Translations under genes and position numbers: made by a program
Part shown: in pieces, positions 17,732-25,623 of the stretch
How positions within the stretch are numbered: the first letter of the stretch is position 1
Layout: every line of letters begins with the position of its first letter
Source: Brassicibacter mesophilus
Lineage (GTDB): Bacteria; Bacillota; Clostridia; Tissierellales; Proteiniboraceae
Reading direction: 5' to 3'
Assembly (NCBI RefSeq): GCF_050433385.1
Contig: NZ_JBNPXI010000004.1
Location: 124,001 to 188,000 of the forward strand
Length of the DNA: 64,000 nucleotides
Notes under the pieces: model-generated
What the model was told of the DNA's origin: nothing
Seen by the model: only the letters and a program-made list of their open reading frames with translations
Databases searched by the model: none

Positions 17732-18484
17732 ATGGATTTGAATAAATATGATTTTTATAAGGGTAGAGTTGCTTTAAATCTATTAGCTAAAGACATACCA
17801 AATGCTAAGGAAGTAGAAAACGTGTTAGATGGCAACGTGTTTATTGGATTATTATCGAAAAACTTTGAGAATACTGAAGTAGCTATAAAGTATTTTAGAG
17901 AATTTAAAAAAGAAATAAAAACTATTTCTGTAGGGCTAGGTGATGGAGACCCGAACCAATGGAAAATGGCAGCAGAAATTGCTGCTGAAACAGATCCAGG
18001 CCATGTTAATCAAGTTTTTACTACAGCCCCATACACTTTGGGATTATTAAAAGGAAAGGGTTGTACTAGAACAATAGTAAACGCTCTTATCAGTCCTTCT
18101 GGTGAAGTAGGCAAAGTTATCATATCTACAGGTCCTCATAGTAGTCAAATGAATACTGCAGTAATAGACACAAAAACGGCATTAAGTATGTTGAAGGATA
18201 CAGGAATTATGTCAGTAAAGTTTTTCCACATGAAGGGCTTGAAGCATATAGATGAGCTTAAGGAAGTAGCTATGGCTTGTGCTGAAGTAGGCATCCCTAT
18301 AATAGAGCCAACAGGAGGCATAACTACTGACAACCTATATACTATAATAAAGACATGCGTAGATGCAGGTTGCGAGAAAGTAATACCTCATGTATACAGC
18401 GCTGCTATAGACAAAGTAACTGGGTTAACAGATACTAACATTGTAAGAGACTTATATGAAAGCATAAAGTCAGCCCTTAAGTAG
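17732..18484 (+). CDS. KDGP aldolase family protein (DgaF/EF_0839-like)
   Basis: ATG at 17732 (250 aa) has AGGGGGAT 5-10 bases upstream; a GTG at 17714 lies inside the previous gene and lacks a site. TIM-barrel protein with VGLGDGDPNQWKMAAEIA (about 70-88), GHVNQVFTTAPYT, KFFHMKGLKHIDEL (about 165-178; possible Schiff-base lysine) and PIIEPTGGITTDNL (about 195-208). The family is found next to the selA-related lyase and is believed to split a 2-keto-3-deoxy-phosphosugar acid. Last gene of the operon. Confidence 0.82.
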   Translation: MDLNKYDFYKGRVALNLLAKDIPNAKEVENVLDGNVFIGLLSKNFENTEVAIKYFREFKKEIKTISVGLGDGDPNQWKMAAEIAAETDPGHVNQVFTTAPYTLGLLKGKGCTRTIVNALISPSGEVGKVIISTGPHSSQMNTAVIDTKTALSMLKDTGIMSVKFFHMKGLKHIDELKEVAMACAEVGIPIIEPTGGITTDNLYTIIKTCVDAGCEKVIPHVYSAAIDKVTGLTDTNIVRDLYESIKSALK

Positions 18485-18804
18485 GAAAGTATAAGACTAG
18501 CTGCTATAGACATGCTTAAATTCGCAGATGAATGTGCAGCAATAAAAAATTCTGATGATGAGTTTTAAAATAGCCTGAGCTATACATGAAAGCACACAAG
18601 TAATGATAGCGTAGCTTGAATAATAGAAATCATTACAAAAAATGCCCGATAAGCAGTAAACTTATCAGGCATTTTTTATATTTTACTATTAGTAATATTA
18701 AAAGTGATACTTTTTATAATTTGAACTTAAAAAATATCAAGGGGTCTTTTATTTTTCTGTTGCTATGATATAGTATATTTAATGAATAAAAAAGTTCATA
18801 CTAT
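18485..18804 (+). other. Intergenic region with a short coding-like remnant
   Basis: Directly after the aldolase stop, the same frame stays open from about 18487 to 18568 and reads like protein (...LAAIDMLKFADECAAIKNS...) but has no own ribosome site; it could be an eroded C-terminal extension. An operon terminator follows (18641-18677). The rest is AT-rich and featureless. Confidence 0.35.
18641..18677 (+). terminator. Intrinsic terminator of the SFCGS operon
   Basis: 13-bp stem (AATGCCCGATAAG with CTTATCAGGCATT, one mismatch), 7-base loop, followed by T-run. Confidence 0.9.
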
Positions 18805-19356
18805 ATGAATTTAAATAACTCAAATATGGTTAAAATGGTGATAGGTATGGATATAAAGAAGCAGTTAGAAAATAGAATATTTGAAATGGAAAAGGTAGCT
18901 CAATTGTTTGAAATTAAACCATTTGACATGTTTCTTTTAGGAGGTTCTGCATGTATATTAGGAGGATATTCGTATAGAGCAACAAGGGATTTTGATTTTA
19001 TGGATTTAAACTATTCTTCTAGGCTGGACAAAGTATTTGTTCATTTGAGAGATTTTGATATGCTAGAGTACGAGAGTACATTAATCTCTCCTATATATAA
19101 GGAGAGGTCAAAGAAGCTTGATAAATTTGATTATCTAAACATCTATATACTTTCTGTTGAAGATATAATTGTAAGCAAAATAATAAGGCTGGAACAGAAG
19201 GATATACAAGACATAGACGAGCTTATTAAAATTGCTGATAAAAAGGTTATAAATAAAATTATAGACGAAGTTTTAAGTAGAGATGATTTATTTGAATCAA
19301 AAAAGAAGTATTTTGAAGAAAAGTTACCTTCGTTTAGGGAGAGATATAATGTATAG
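18805..19356 (+). CDS. DUF6036-like nucleotidyltransferase-fold protein
   Basis: 183 residues from the ATG at 18805; a start at 18847 (MDIKKQLENR) is equally plausible because neither has a clear ribosome site. The nucleotidyltransferase core is visible: MFLLGGSACILGGYSYRATRDFDFMD (about 46-71), with the GGSA glycine-rich turn and the D-x-D pair in TRDFDF, then YILSVEDIIVSKIIRLEQKDIQDIDEL (about 111-137), as in AbiEii-type and DUF6036 proteins. It overlaps the following small gene by 8 bases, so the two are co-translated. The pairing resembles antitoxin/toxin or small defence modules, but neither toxicity nor defence is shown by the sequence. Confidence 0.65.
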   Translation: MNLNNSNMVKMVIGMDIKKQLENRIFEMEKVAQLFEIKPFDMFLLGGSACILGGYSYRATRDFDFMDLNYSSRLDKVFVHLRDFDMLEYESTLISPIYKERSKKLDKFDYLNIYILSVEDIIVSKIIRLEQKDIQDIDELIKIADKKVINKIIDEVLSRDDLFESKKKYFEEKLPSFRERYNV

Positions 19357-19693
19357 AATACTTTGTGAAAGCTATAAAAACTACATGAAAGATTTTTCTC
19401 TTGAAAACTGCAAAGATTATCGATATAAGATTATGCTACCATTTAAATTACTAATAGATTTAGATGAATACAAAGAAGAAAAGAAGAATGATACACTAAA
19501 CTATAGAAAATTACAAGACTTTATCTGGCTAGTAAAACAAAATATCAATGAGTACCCTAATTTCAAAGCCTTATTATGGAGCTTAGAGTCAAGAGGTATT
19601 TATGGTAAAAGCTATGGTATATTGACTAATGAAGAGTTTACTGAACAAACAAAAATCATGAATATGTTTTTAAAGTTATGTTATTGGAATTAG
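19349..19693 (+). CDS. Small hypothetical protein coupled to the DUF6036-like gene
   Basis: The ATG at 19349 (114 aa) has AGGGAGAG upstream and overlaps the preceding stop; the upstream part of the open frame back to 19283 lies inside the previous gene. The protein is charged and mostly helical (YRILCESYKNYMKDF, RKLQDFIWLVKQNINEYPNFKALLWSLESRG). No family recognised. Its translational coupling to a nucleotidyltransferase-like protein makes a two-component module likely. It is followed at once by its own terminator. Confidence 0.6.
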   Translation: MYRILCESYKNYMKDFSLENCKDYRYKIMLPFKLLIDLDEYKEEKKNDTLNYRKLQDFIWLVKQNINEYPNFKALLWSLESRGIYGKSYGILTNEEFTEQTKIMNMFLKLCYWN

Positions 19694-19721
19694 AGCAGAT
19701 TTTTTAGAAGATCTGCTTTTT
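19694..19721 (+). terminator. Intrinsic terminator after the two-gene module
   Basis: 7-bp stem AGCAGAT with ATCTGCT, 10-base T-rich loop, then TTTTT; it begins one base after the stop codon. Confidence 0.8.
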
Positions 19722-19880
19722 AATTGTCTTATCATTTTTAAATGCACCTTCCCACTTATTTTTTCAGATTCTTTATTATTGTCGTAGCATTAATATAAAT
19801 GATATACTTTAGATAATTAATGAACGGACAATAATAAAAATTAACTGGAAGAAAAATATTGCAGTTGGAGGTGAGGATAA

Positions 19881-20634
19881 ATGGATACAGCCCTAGTAAA
19901 TGCCTTAAGAGAAATGCTGAGAGAAGAACTAAGAGAAGAGATTAGACCGATTAATAAAAAACTAGATTCATTAGAAATAGAAACAAAGGACATGAGTAAA
20001 AGGCTAAATTCATTAGAAACAGAGACAAAGGGCATGAGTGAAAGGCTAAATTCATTAGAAACAGAGACAAAGGGCATGAGTGAAAGGCTAAATTCATTAG
20101 AAATAGAAACAAAGGACATGAGTAAAAGGCTAAATTCATTAGAAACAGAGACAAAGGGCATGAGTGAAAGGCTAAATTCATTAGAAANNNNNNNNNNNNN
20201 NNNNNNNNNNNNNNNNNNNNNNNNNNNNNNNNNNNNNNNNNNNNNNNNNNNNNNNNNNNNNNNNNNNNNNNNNNNNNNNNNNGAAAACAGAGACAAAGGG
20301 CATGAGTGAAAGGCTAAATTCATTAGAAACAGAGACAAAGGGTATGAGTGAAAGGCTAAATTCATTAGAAACAGAGACAAAAGGTATGGTCAAAAGGCTT
20401 GATTCATTAAAAATAGATGTAGAGGGGATAAAAGAAGAGCATGGAGCATTGTTGAGAGGAATTGAAGAGAAGCTACAACTACAATCAAATTCAATAGAAA
20501 AGATAGAGTATATAGAAGGTGATATAAAAGCCATAAAGAAAGATATAAATAAAATCAAGAAAGATATTAATATAGTAGAACAAGTAACTGCTAAAAATTG
20601 GTCGGAAATTAGTGAACTTAAAGCAGTTAGATAG
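19881..20634 (+). CDS. Coiled-coil tandem-repeat protein interrupted by an assembly gap
   Basis: ATG with GGAGGTGAGG upstream. After a charged N-terminus (LREMLREELREEIRPINKKL) the protein consists of 14-residue repeats of the type RLNSLETETKGMSE, that is two heptads each, so a long parallel coiled coil. The C-terminus (about 20395-20634) is a non-repetitive coiled coil ending KNWSEISELKAVR. A run of 95 Ns (20188-20282) interrupts it; the frame before the gap and the frame after it differ by one, so the N-run cannot be the true length (it must be 1 modulo 3 if the gene is intact). Function unknown; phage-tail-like, S-layer or cytoskeletal coiled coils look similar. Single gene with its own terminator. 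Confidence 0.7.
19959..20394 (+). repeat. 42-bp in-frame tandem repeats
   Basis: Five complete units before the gap start at 19959, 20001, 20043, 20085 and 20127, a sixth is cut by the gap, and two and a part follow it (20311, 20353). Two unit variants alternate (T-E-T-K-G and I-E-T-K-D), so blocks of units have been duplicated together. Near-identity of units at DNA level implies recent or ongoing expansion and contraction. Confidence 0.9.
20188..20282. other. Assembly gap (95 Ns)
   Basis: Undetermined bases placed inside the tandem repeat; the first base block after the gap reads GAAAACAG where other units read GAAACAG, so the junction base may be a scaffolding artefact. Confidence 0.98.
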
Positions 20635-20655
20635 TAAAATTTCATATAATATATT

Positions 20656-20702
20656 CTAAAGAACTGATAGGCATATCAACAGCTTATCAGTTCTTTAGTT
20701 TT
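20656..20702 (+). terminator. Intrinsic terminator of the coiled-coil gene
   Basis: Perfect 14-bp stem CTAAAGAACTGATA with TATCAGTTCTTTAG, 15-base loop, followed by TTTT. Confidence 0.9.
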
Positions 20703-20740
20703 AATGGTTAAAATCTTATGAAAATGTTTTCAAAATATTA

Positions 20741-20804
20741 TTGCAAAAGTAAAAAAACTTATATATAATAAAATCAACATACTTAATTAACTTAATTAAG
20801 TATG
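20741..20804 (+). promoter_or_regulatory. Promoter with perfect palindromic operator for the ROK-repressor operon
   Basis: TTGCAA (20741-20746), 17-base spacer, TATAAT (20764-20769). The expected start of transcription falls at about 20776, and a perfect 27-bp palindrome begins there: CATACTTAATTAA, central C at 20791, TTAATTAAGTATG (20778-20804). A repressor bound here would block initiation or early elongation; the adjacent ROK regulator is the obvious ligand. Confidence 0.8.
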
Positions 20805-20836
20805 TATAATAATTACCTAAGTGAAAGGAAGATACT

Positions 20837-22048
20837 ATGACAAAAATGGATAAAGGATTAAATAGTATTTCTTTAAAATACAAAAATCAAGCACTTATAC
20901 TAGAAAAAATAAAACAATGTGGCTCTATATCAAGAGCAGAGCTTTCAAAGCAATTGGGGCTCAGCGCTCCTAGTATATCTAAGAACATAGAGCTTTTATT
21001 AGAAAAAGGAATAATACTAGAAACGGGAATCGGAGAGTCTAGTGGTGGAAGAAAGCCAATAGTATTAGAGTACAACTATGATTATTGCTATATTATTGCT
21101 CTGGCATTAAAAGAAGATAAGCTAACTTCTGCTATATCTAACTTAAAAGGAGATATTATTTTTGAGTATAAAATTGAGAAAGATTTTTCTGGACTAGACA
21201 AAGGAACAATTCTATCAGAAATAGATAATAGCATAAAAATTATCTTTGATAATACACAAATTTTACTATCGACAGTAAAGTGCATAGTAATATCTTTACC
21301 AGGTATTGTTGATGACAATATAGTTAAAGTTTCAAATATATTTCCTCAGTTACAGGGAGAGCTTATTAAAGACTATATGTTAACCAATTACAATATTGAT
21401 ATCCAAATAAAGAATGATATTAACTCAAAGGCAATAGGAGAGTATTGGAAGCTTCCAGAAGCGTCATATAACAACATAGTTTATATAAGTCCAGAAAAAA
21501 CGGGTGTAGGATCAGGGATAATTATCGATGGAAAGCTATATGAAGGTAGCCGCTTTGGTGCCGGTGAAATAGGATACATGCTTCTTGATGAAAAATGTCT
21601 TCTGTCAGGAAATTGTAAAAAAAGCTATTTAGAAAATATAGTTTCTAACAGAAATATATTAAAATATGCATTTGAGTTGTCTTCAGAAAAAGGTGGATAC
21701 ATCAAACAAAAGACAAAAGATGATTTTTCAAATATGACCATAAGGCTTTTAAAAGAAGCTATAGAGCTAAAAGATGAAGTTGCTATAGAAGTGCTAGGGC
21801 TAGTATCTAGATACTTCACTATAAGTATACACAATACAGCAACTATACTGAACCCAGATGTAGTTTTACTAGGAGGGATGTTTATAGAGCTTGGGACAGA
21901 GCTATTTGAACAAATAAGAAGCTATCTTGAAGCTATTTCTATTATTCCAATTGATATCAGACTTTCAGAAATAGATGAGATGGCTCAGCTATACGGCTCA
22001 ATTTATTTTGGAATCAAATATATAAATAAAAAAATACTTGATATTTAA
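20837..22048 (+). CDS. ROK-family transcriptional repressor (NagC/XylR type)
   Basis: ATG behind GAAAGGAAG. An N-terminal winged helix (about 18-62; GSISRAELSKQLGLSAPSISKNIELLLEKGI) is fused to a ROK sugar-kinase-like domain (about 80-400) with DINSKAIGEYW, GAGEIGYMLLD and VVLLGGMFIELG. The usual CxCGxxGC zinc motif is reduced to CLLSGNCKKSYLE. Such proteins bind palindromic operators and are released by a sugar or sugar phosphate. The perfect palindrome at its own promoter indicates autoregulation together with the downstream genes. It leads an operon that ends with a ROK kinase, so the effector is probably a sugar derivative made or used in this pathway. Confidence 0.87.
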   Translation: MTKMDKGLNSISLKYKNQALILEKIKQCGSISRAELSKQLGLSAPSISKNIELLLEKGIILETGIGESSGGRKPIVLEYNYDYCYIIALALKEDKLTSAISNLKGDIIFEYKIEKDFSGLDKGTILSEIDNSIKIIFDNTQILLSTVKCIVISLPGIVDDNIVKVSNIFPQLQGELIKDYMLTNYNIDIQIKNDINSKAIGEYWKLPEASYNNIVYISPEKTGVGSGIIIDGKLYEGSRFGAGEIGYMLLDEKCLLSGNCKKSYLENIVSNRNILKYAFELSSEKGGYIKQKTKDDFSNMTIRLLKEAIELKDEVAIEVLGLVSRYFTISIHNTATILNPDVVLLGGMFIELGTELFEQIRSYLEAISIIPIDIRLSEIDEMAQLYGSIYFGIKYINKKILDI

Positions 22049-22114
22049 AATGTTGAAAGGAGGACAGCAATAGTAATCCATTATTCATTATCAAAAAAAG
22101 GAGGAGCAAATTAA

Positions 22115-23377
22115 ATGTTACAAGGTATATTAATTCTTTTAGTATTTGTTTTATGTGCAGTAGGCATGATGAGTAGAAAACTTCCTGCAATAATAGCACT
22201 CCCTGTAATGGCAATATTAATCGCAATAATAGCTAGAATACCTGCAAACGATATACTAACAAAGATAATAGGAGATGGCGCAGTAAGACTTTCAAGTGCA
22301 ATGGCAGCAGCAATGTTTGGGGGTATGCTATCACAAGTAATCAATAGAACAGGCATAGCAAACTCAATAATAAAAAGAGCAGCAGAGCTAGCTGGTGACA
22401 GCCCAGTAATAGTAGCATTAGTAATAGCTGCAGCTGTAGCATTTGTGTTTACATCAATAGGTGGGTTAGGAGCATTTATCATGGTAGGAACAATAGTGCT
22501 TCCTATAATGATATCAGTAGGAATAGATGGAATAGCAGCAGGGTCAATAATGCTGATAGCTTTTAAAATAGGCATACTATTTAACATGTATAACTATGCA
22601 TTCTATAGTGATGTACTAGGAATACCTGTTCAAGAGCTTAAGGTATTTGCATTAGTATATGGAGCAATAACAGCAGTAGCAACAACAGTATTTATCTTAG
22701 TAAATGTAAGAAAAGGTAGAACTAGAACAGCTTGGGCAATGCCAAATTCAAATATGGTAGATTCGGATAAGAAGAATGTTCCAGTTTACGCACTTATCAC
22801 ACCTCTTATACCAATATTATTAGTATTTGTATGGAAGGTTCATGTAATACCAGCAATATTGTCAGGTGCATTATATGGAATAATTACGACAAAACCAAAA
22901 GATATAGTTAATATATTATCGAGCAGCTTAATAGAGGGAATAAAGGATGTAGCTCCAGCAATTGCATTGATGATAGGAATCGGAATGGTTTTACTCGCAG
23001 TAATGAACGAAACAACTGCAGCTATTATGCAGCCAATAATAACAGCTGTGGTACCATCATCAAAAATAACATACATATTATTCTTTGCAATACTATCACC
23101 ACTTGCACTATATCGTGGACCACTCAACCTATGGGGGTTAGGAAGCGGTATAGCAGGATTAATGCTTGCAGCAGGAACATTAAGTCCAATGACAATAACA
23201 GCAGCACTATTGGCGTTAAGTGCAGTACAAGACGTTGCAGATCCAACAAATACACACAATGTATGGGCAGCAAACTTTTTAGAAATAGACACATCAGCAT
23301 TGTTAAAGAAAACATTCCCATATGTATTTGGTGTAGCTGTAGTATGTCTAATATATACAACCCTATTTATATGGTAA
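22115..23377 (+). CDS. Putative organic-anion transporter (CitMHS/ArsB-NhaD-like superfamily)
   Basis: ATG after AAAGGAGGAG. 420 residues, about 11-12 hydrophobic segments. The re-entrant-loop-like segments AMAAAMFGGMLSQVINRTG (about 67-85), FTSIGGLGAFIMVGTIVLP (about 112-130) and SPLALYRGPLNLWGLGSG (about 329-346) resemble carboxylate and gluconate transporters of the ion-transporter superfamily. The exact family is uncertain. It is the only transporter in the operon and presumably imports its substrate. Confidence 0.7.
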   Translation: MLQGILILLVFVLCAVGMMSRKLPAIIALPVMAILIAIIARIPANDILTKIIGDGAVRLSSAMAAAMFGGMLSQVINRTGIANSIIKRAAELAGDSPVIVALVIAAAVAFVFTSIGGLGAFIMVGTIVLPIMISVGIDGIAAGSIMLIAFKIGILFNMYNYAFYSDVLGIPVQELKVFALVYGAITAVATTVFILVNVRKGRTRTAWAMPNSNMVDSDKKNVPVYALITPLIPILLVFVWKVHVIPAILSGALYGIITTKPKDIVNILSSSLIEGIKDVAPAIALMIGIGMVLLAVMNETTAAIMQPIITAVVPSSKITYILFFAILSPLALYRGPLNLWGLGSGIAGLMLAAGTLSPMTITAALLALSAVQDVADPTNTHNVWAANFLEIDTSALLKKTFPYVFGVAVVCLIYTTLFIW

Positions 23378-23387
23378 AAATGTAATC

Positions 23388-23421
23388 TACGTAAAAGCAG
23401 GCTAATCCCTGCTTTTATGTA
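23388..23421 (+). terminator. Intercistronic hairpin after the transporter gene
   Basis: 14-bp stem TACGTAAAAGCAGG with CCTGCTTTTATGTA (one G-U pair), loop CTAATC. No T-run follows the stem, so partial termination or mRNA stabilisation are both possible. Confidence 0.55.
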
Positions 23422-23452
23422 TAATACATAAACTGATAAAGGAGGAAAATAA

Positions 23453-25606
23453 ATGGGCAGTAGAAAATATCGAATAGGTATAGATGTAGGAGGAACGTTT
23501 ACAGATGCTGCAGTAGTTGATAATAGCACATACGAAGTCATAGCCACAAAGAAAATTCCTACGACTCATGATACAGAGGAAGGAGTAGCAAAAGGAATAG
23601 TTGACATAATACAAAAAATCATTCAAGAGTACAACATAGATCCAGAAGATGTCACTTTCATTGCCCATGGTACTACTCAAGCGACCAATGCTCTGTTAGA
23701 AGGAGACGTTTCAAAGATAGGAATAGTAGCAATGGGAACGGGACTAGATGCTATGAAGAGTAAAACAGAAACACAAGTAGGAAATATAGAACTAGCACAA
23801 GGTAAATTTCTAGAAACTGAACACTTTTTTATAGATTCAAAAGAGTTAGATGGTAATACATCTGAGATAGAAAAGAACATAGAAGAATTCAAGAATAAGA
23901 ATATTCCTGCAATAGTAGCAGCAGAATCATATAGTGTAGATAATCCAGAAAATGAAGAAAAAGTTTTAGAAATTGTAAGAAACAAAGGATTGTATGGGAC
24001 AGCAACACATGAAATATCAAAGCTATACGGATTAAAGACTAGAACAAGAACAGCAGTAATAAATGCCAGTATAATACCTAAAATGATGGAAACAGCAAAC
24101 ATGACAGAGGATAGTGTTAAGAGATCGGGAATTAAAACTCCACTAATGATAATGAGGTGTGATGGTGGAGTTATGACAATAGATGAAGTTAGGAAAAGAC
24201 CTATACTCACTATGCTTTCAGGCCCAGCAGCAGGAGTAGCAGGAGCTCTTATGTACGAGAAAATATCAGATGGTATTTTCTTCGAAGTAGGAGGAACGAG
24301 TACGGATATTTCAGTTATTAAAAACGGTAGAGTAATGGTAAAGTATGCTGAGATTGGAGGTCACAAAACCTACTTAAATTCCTTAGATGTAAGAACAATA
24401 GGAATAGCCGGGGGAAGCATGATTAAGGTGGATAATGGCAAGATTGTTGACGTAGGTCCTAGAAGTGCTCACATAGCAGGACTCGGATACGAGGTATTTT
24501 CAAAAGACGGAGAGATAAAAAATCCAAAACTAAAATATATAAGTCCTAAAGCTGGAGATGAAAAAAAATATGCAATTATAGAAACAGAACAAGGAAATAG
24601 TTATTCTCTAACTCTAGCAGGAGCAGCAAATATTGCGGGTATGATACCGGAGGGTGACTATGCTAGAGGAAATATAGCAGAAGCAAAAAAAGCGTTTGAA
24701 GCATTAGCAAAGGAATTGAATATTACATTAGAAGAAACAGTACATCAAGTAATGGAGATAGCTATAAAAAAAGTTAAAAAAGTAGTAGATGAAATGGTAA
24801 AAGACTATGAACTAACAGAATCAATCATAAGCTTAGTAGGTGGTGGAGGAAGTGGTGCAGTAGTAGTTCCTTACCTAGCAAAGATGACAGGCTATAGGCA
24901 TAAGATAGCTAAGAATGCACCGTATATCTCAACCATAGGAGTAGCTCTTGCCATGATAAGAGATGTAGTAGAGAGAACTATAGCTAACCCTACAAACGAA
25001 GATATAAAAGCTATAAGAAAAGAAGTATTTAACCAAGCAGTAAGCTCAGGAGCTCAGCCTGAAACTGTAGAGATAACTATAGAAATAGATAAAAAGAAAA
25101 ATATTGTTAGAGCAATAGCAACTGGAGCCACAGAGCTTAGAACAAAAGATTTACTAAATAAAGAGCTATCAGCCAAAGCGCTTATAGAGACAGCAGCTAA
25201 GTCTATGAACTGTACTAATGATGATACAGACCTTTTATGTAAAACAGGAAATTTCAATGTTTTTAGAGGGTTAGTTTATAAAAAGAAGCTATTTGGTCTT
25301 ATGAAGAAAAAAGAAACACCAATAAGACTATTAGATAATGAAGGAGTTATAAGACTTCAGAAAAACTGGGGAACAGTTAAAATTACAAATGGGTCTAGGA
25401 TAATGTCAGATTTAGATAACTTTATAGAAGAGAATACAATATATGGAGATGCAGGTGCTGAGCTTCCTCAAGCATATGTCGTTTATGGTCATAGAATAAT
25501 TGATTTATCAGGACTAGGTCAAAAAGATCAGATACTTTCAATAGCAGAAATGGAGTTTAGTGAGCTTTCAAAGGATGATGAGCTAGTAATACTTATAGTT
25601 CGTTAG
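23453..25606 (+). CDS. Hydantoinase/oxoprolinase family protein (HyuA-like)
   Basis: ATG after AAGGAGG. 717 residues with the N-terminal ASKHA phosphate motif RIGIDVGGTFTDAAVVD (about 6-22), the hydantoinase_A signature FIAHGTTQATNALLEGD (about 65-81), MLSGPAAGVAGA (about 251-262), FFEVGGTSTDISVI (about 275-288) and SLVGGGGSGAVVVPYLAK (about 461-478). These enzymes use ATP to open five-membered cyclic amides such as 5-oxoproline or hydantoins. Here there is no HyuB-like second subunit gene, and the partners are instead an HExxH protein, a TIM-barrel protein and an FAD oxidoreductase. The substrate is unknown. Confidence 0.83.
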   Translation: MGSRKYRIGIDVGGTFTDAAVVDNSTYEVIATKKIPTTHDTEEGVAKGIVDIIQKIIQEYNIDPEDVTFIAHGTTQATNALLEGDVSKIGIVAMGTGLDAMKSKTETQVGNIELAQGKFLETEHFFIDSKELDGNTSEIEKNIEEFKNKNIPAIVAAESYSVDNPENEEKVLEIVRNKGLYGTATHEISKLYGLKTRTRTAVINASIIPKMMETANMTEDSVKRSGIKTPLMIMRCDGGVMTIDEVRKRPILTMLSGPAAGVAGALMYEKISDGIFFEVGGTSTDISVIKNGRVMVKYAEIGGHKTYLNSLDVRTIGIAGGSMIKVDNGKIVDVGPRSAHIAGLGYEVFSKDGEIKNPKLKYISPKAGDEKKYAIIETEQGNSYSLTLAGAANIAGMIPEGDYARGNIAEAKKAFEALAKELNITLEETVHQVMEIAIKKVKKVVDEMVKDYELTESIISLVGGGGSGAVVVPYLAKMTGYRHKIAKNAPYISTIGVALAMIRDVVERTIANPTNEDIKAIRKEVFNQAVSSGAQPETVEITIEIDKKKNIVRAIATGATELRTKDLLNKELSAKALIETAAKSMNCTNDDTDLLCKTGNFNVFRGLVYKKKLFGLMKKKETPIRLLDNEGVIRLQKNWGTVKITNGSRIMSDLDNFIEENTIYGDAGAELPQAYVVYGHRIIDLSGLGQKDQILSIAEMEFSELSKDDELVILIVR

Positions 25607-25623
25607 ATAAGAGGTGAGAAGAG

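Noticed and set aside
18487..18568. Coding-like 27-codon tail after the aldolase gene
   Set aside because: No start or ribosome site and too short to assign; mentioned only as a possible eroded extension.
19959..20394. Regular direct repeats that could be taken for a CRISPR array
   Set aside because: Units are contiguous, in frame and coding, with no unique spacers; it is a protein-coding tandem repeat.
22111..22587. 158-codon open frame on the minus strand opposite the transporter gene
   Set aside because: Shadow of a strongly biased coding strand; no ribosome site, and the plus-strand membrane protein is convincing.
22840..23547. 235-codon open frame on the minus strand opposite the transporter and HyuA genes
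   Set aside because: Spans an intergenic region and two real genes with no ribosome site; low-complexity antisense translation.
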